Shown here one piece after another: positions 5,181-5,449 of a stretch of DNA of 5,449 bases. A program made the position numbers and the translations under genes. The notes beneath the pieces are model-generated. The model had not been told where the DNA came from. It made no database searches and saw only the letters and a program-made list of their open reading frames with translations. Source of the stretch: Myxococcales bacterium (GTDB lineage: Bacteria; Myxococcota; Polyangia; HGW-17; SLPX01); contig SLPX01000048.1 in assembly GCA_007131745.1 (NCBI GenBank), forward strand, positions 1 to 5,449, given 5' to 3'. Each line of letters begins with the position of its first letter. Within the stretch, counting starts at the first letter, position 1.

Positions 5181-5449
5181 ATGGATCACGCAGACAGGAA
5201 CAAATATACTATGGCAAAGGAAATGAAAGAACTCTTCCATATACTCGGCCGGCTTGAACCGGGCGGCGAGTGGCCGCGACGGTTGGCAAGGGGGCTGGGT
5301 TGCGGATGTCCTGAGGAAGTGTTTTCGCAGATTCGCATAATTGATCTATCGGAACACGGGATTACGTTCGGCGTTGAAATCGGCGGACGGCTTCTGATCG
5401 GTATAGAGCCGATGAGAGGCAGCGATCCTGAGAAGGAACGCACAAAAAT
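5181..5449 (+). CDS. Unknown protein, 3'-truncated by the window edge
   Basis: An ATG frame runs open from 5181 through the right edge (89 complete codons). Codon third positions look ordinary for a coding gene, while the opposite-strand translation is rich in Pro and Ser, as expected of an antisense shadow. I do not recognise the product. It begins with a charged, probably helical segment (MAKEMKELFHILGRL, 11-25), followed by EWPRRLARGLGCGCPEEVF (30-48) with a CxC pair (C41, C43), and then a probably beta-rich part, HGITFGVEIGGRLLIGIEP (59-77). No signal peptide or membrane segment is seen, so it is probably cytoplasmic. The start is uncertain: ATGs at 5181, 5211 and 5223 are all in frame and none has an ideal ribosome binding site. 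It is transcribed away from the receptor gene, from a shared 130-base control region. Confidence 0.68.
   Translation, partial: MDHADRNKYTMAKEMKELFHILGRLEPGGEWPRRLARGLGCGCPEEVFSQIRIIDLSEHGITFGVEIGGRLLIGIEPMRGSDPEKERTK

Noticed and set aside
5186..5443. Minus-strand frame of 85 codons at the right end
   Set aside because: Rich in Pro and Ser and antisense to the better-looking plus-strand frame that starts at 5181.

Overview
The window looks like a piece of chromosome from a diderm (Gram-negative) bacterium. The evidence is a large TonB-dependent outer-membrane receptor, two proteins with lipoprotein signal peptides, and a beta-helix surface/secreted protein of the 'choice-of-anchor Q' kind. 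The mix, and in particular the six-cysteine lipoprotein whose spacing recalls small lipoproteins I associate with Desulfobacterota and Myxococcota, suggests a deltaproteobacterial-type organism. That lineage call is inference only. No rRNA, tRNA, CRISPR array, transposase or phage gene was seen.

Layout, left to right. 1-1391 (+) is the 3' part of a right-handed beta-helix protein that enters from beyond the left edge and ends in a choice-of-anchor-Q-like domain. It converges, across about 100 bases with no convincing terminator, on 1495-1866 (-), a small Cys-rich lipoprotein. 2061-2426 (-) is a DUF4156-type lipoprotein with an unusual seven-glycine run. 2427-2756 is a 330-base gap without a confident gene. 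It holds an AT-rich palindromic patch and a short stretch that reads like protein in the same frame as the receptor, just past the receptor stop. 2757-5051 (-) is the TonB-dependent receptor. 5052-5180 is a compact divergent control region with candidate back-to-back promoters and a clean 7+7 bp inverted repeat. 5181-5449 (+) is the beginning of a gene of unknown function that leaves the window on the right.

The receptor and the two lipoproteins all lie on the minus strand and all belong to the envelope, but the gaps between them (about 330 and 194 bases) and their individual ribosome binding sites argue against one tight operon. The receptor would import a scarce ligand across the outer membrane using TonB energy. 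Some features (FRAP motif, a histidine, then an SPNL motif) resemble haem receptors, but the ligand cannot be fixed from this window. The most informative region is the receptor/unknown-gene divergent junction: the inverted repeat sits just upstream of the unknown gene and could be the operator of a shared regulator. I did not find a clear new multi-gene system here.
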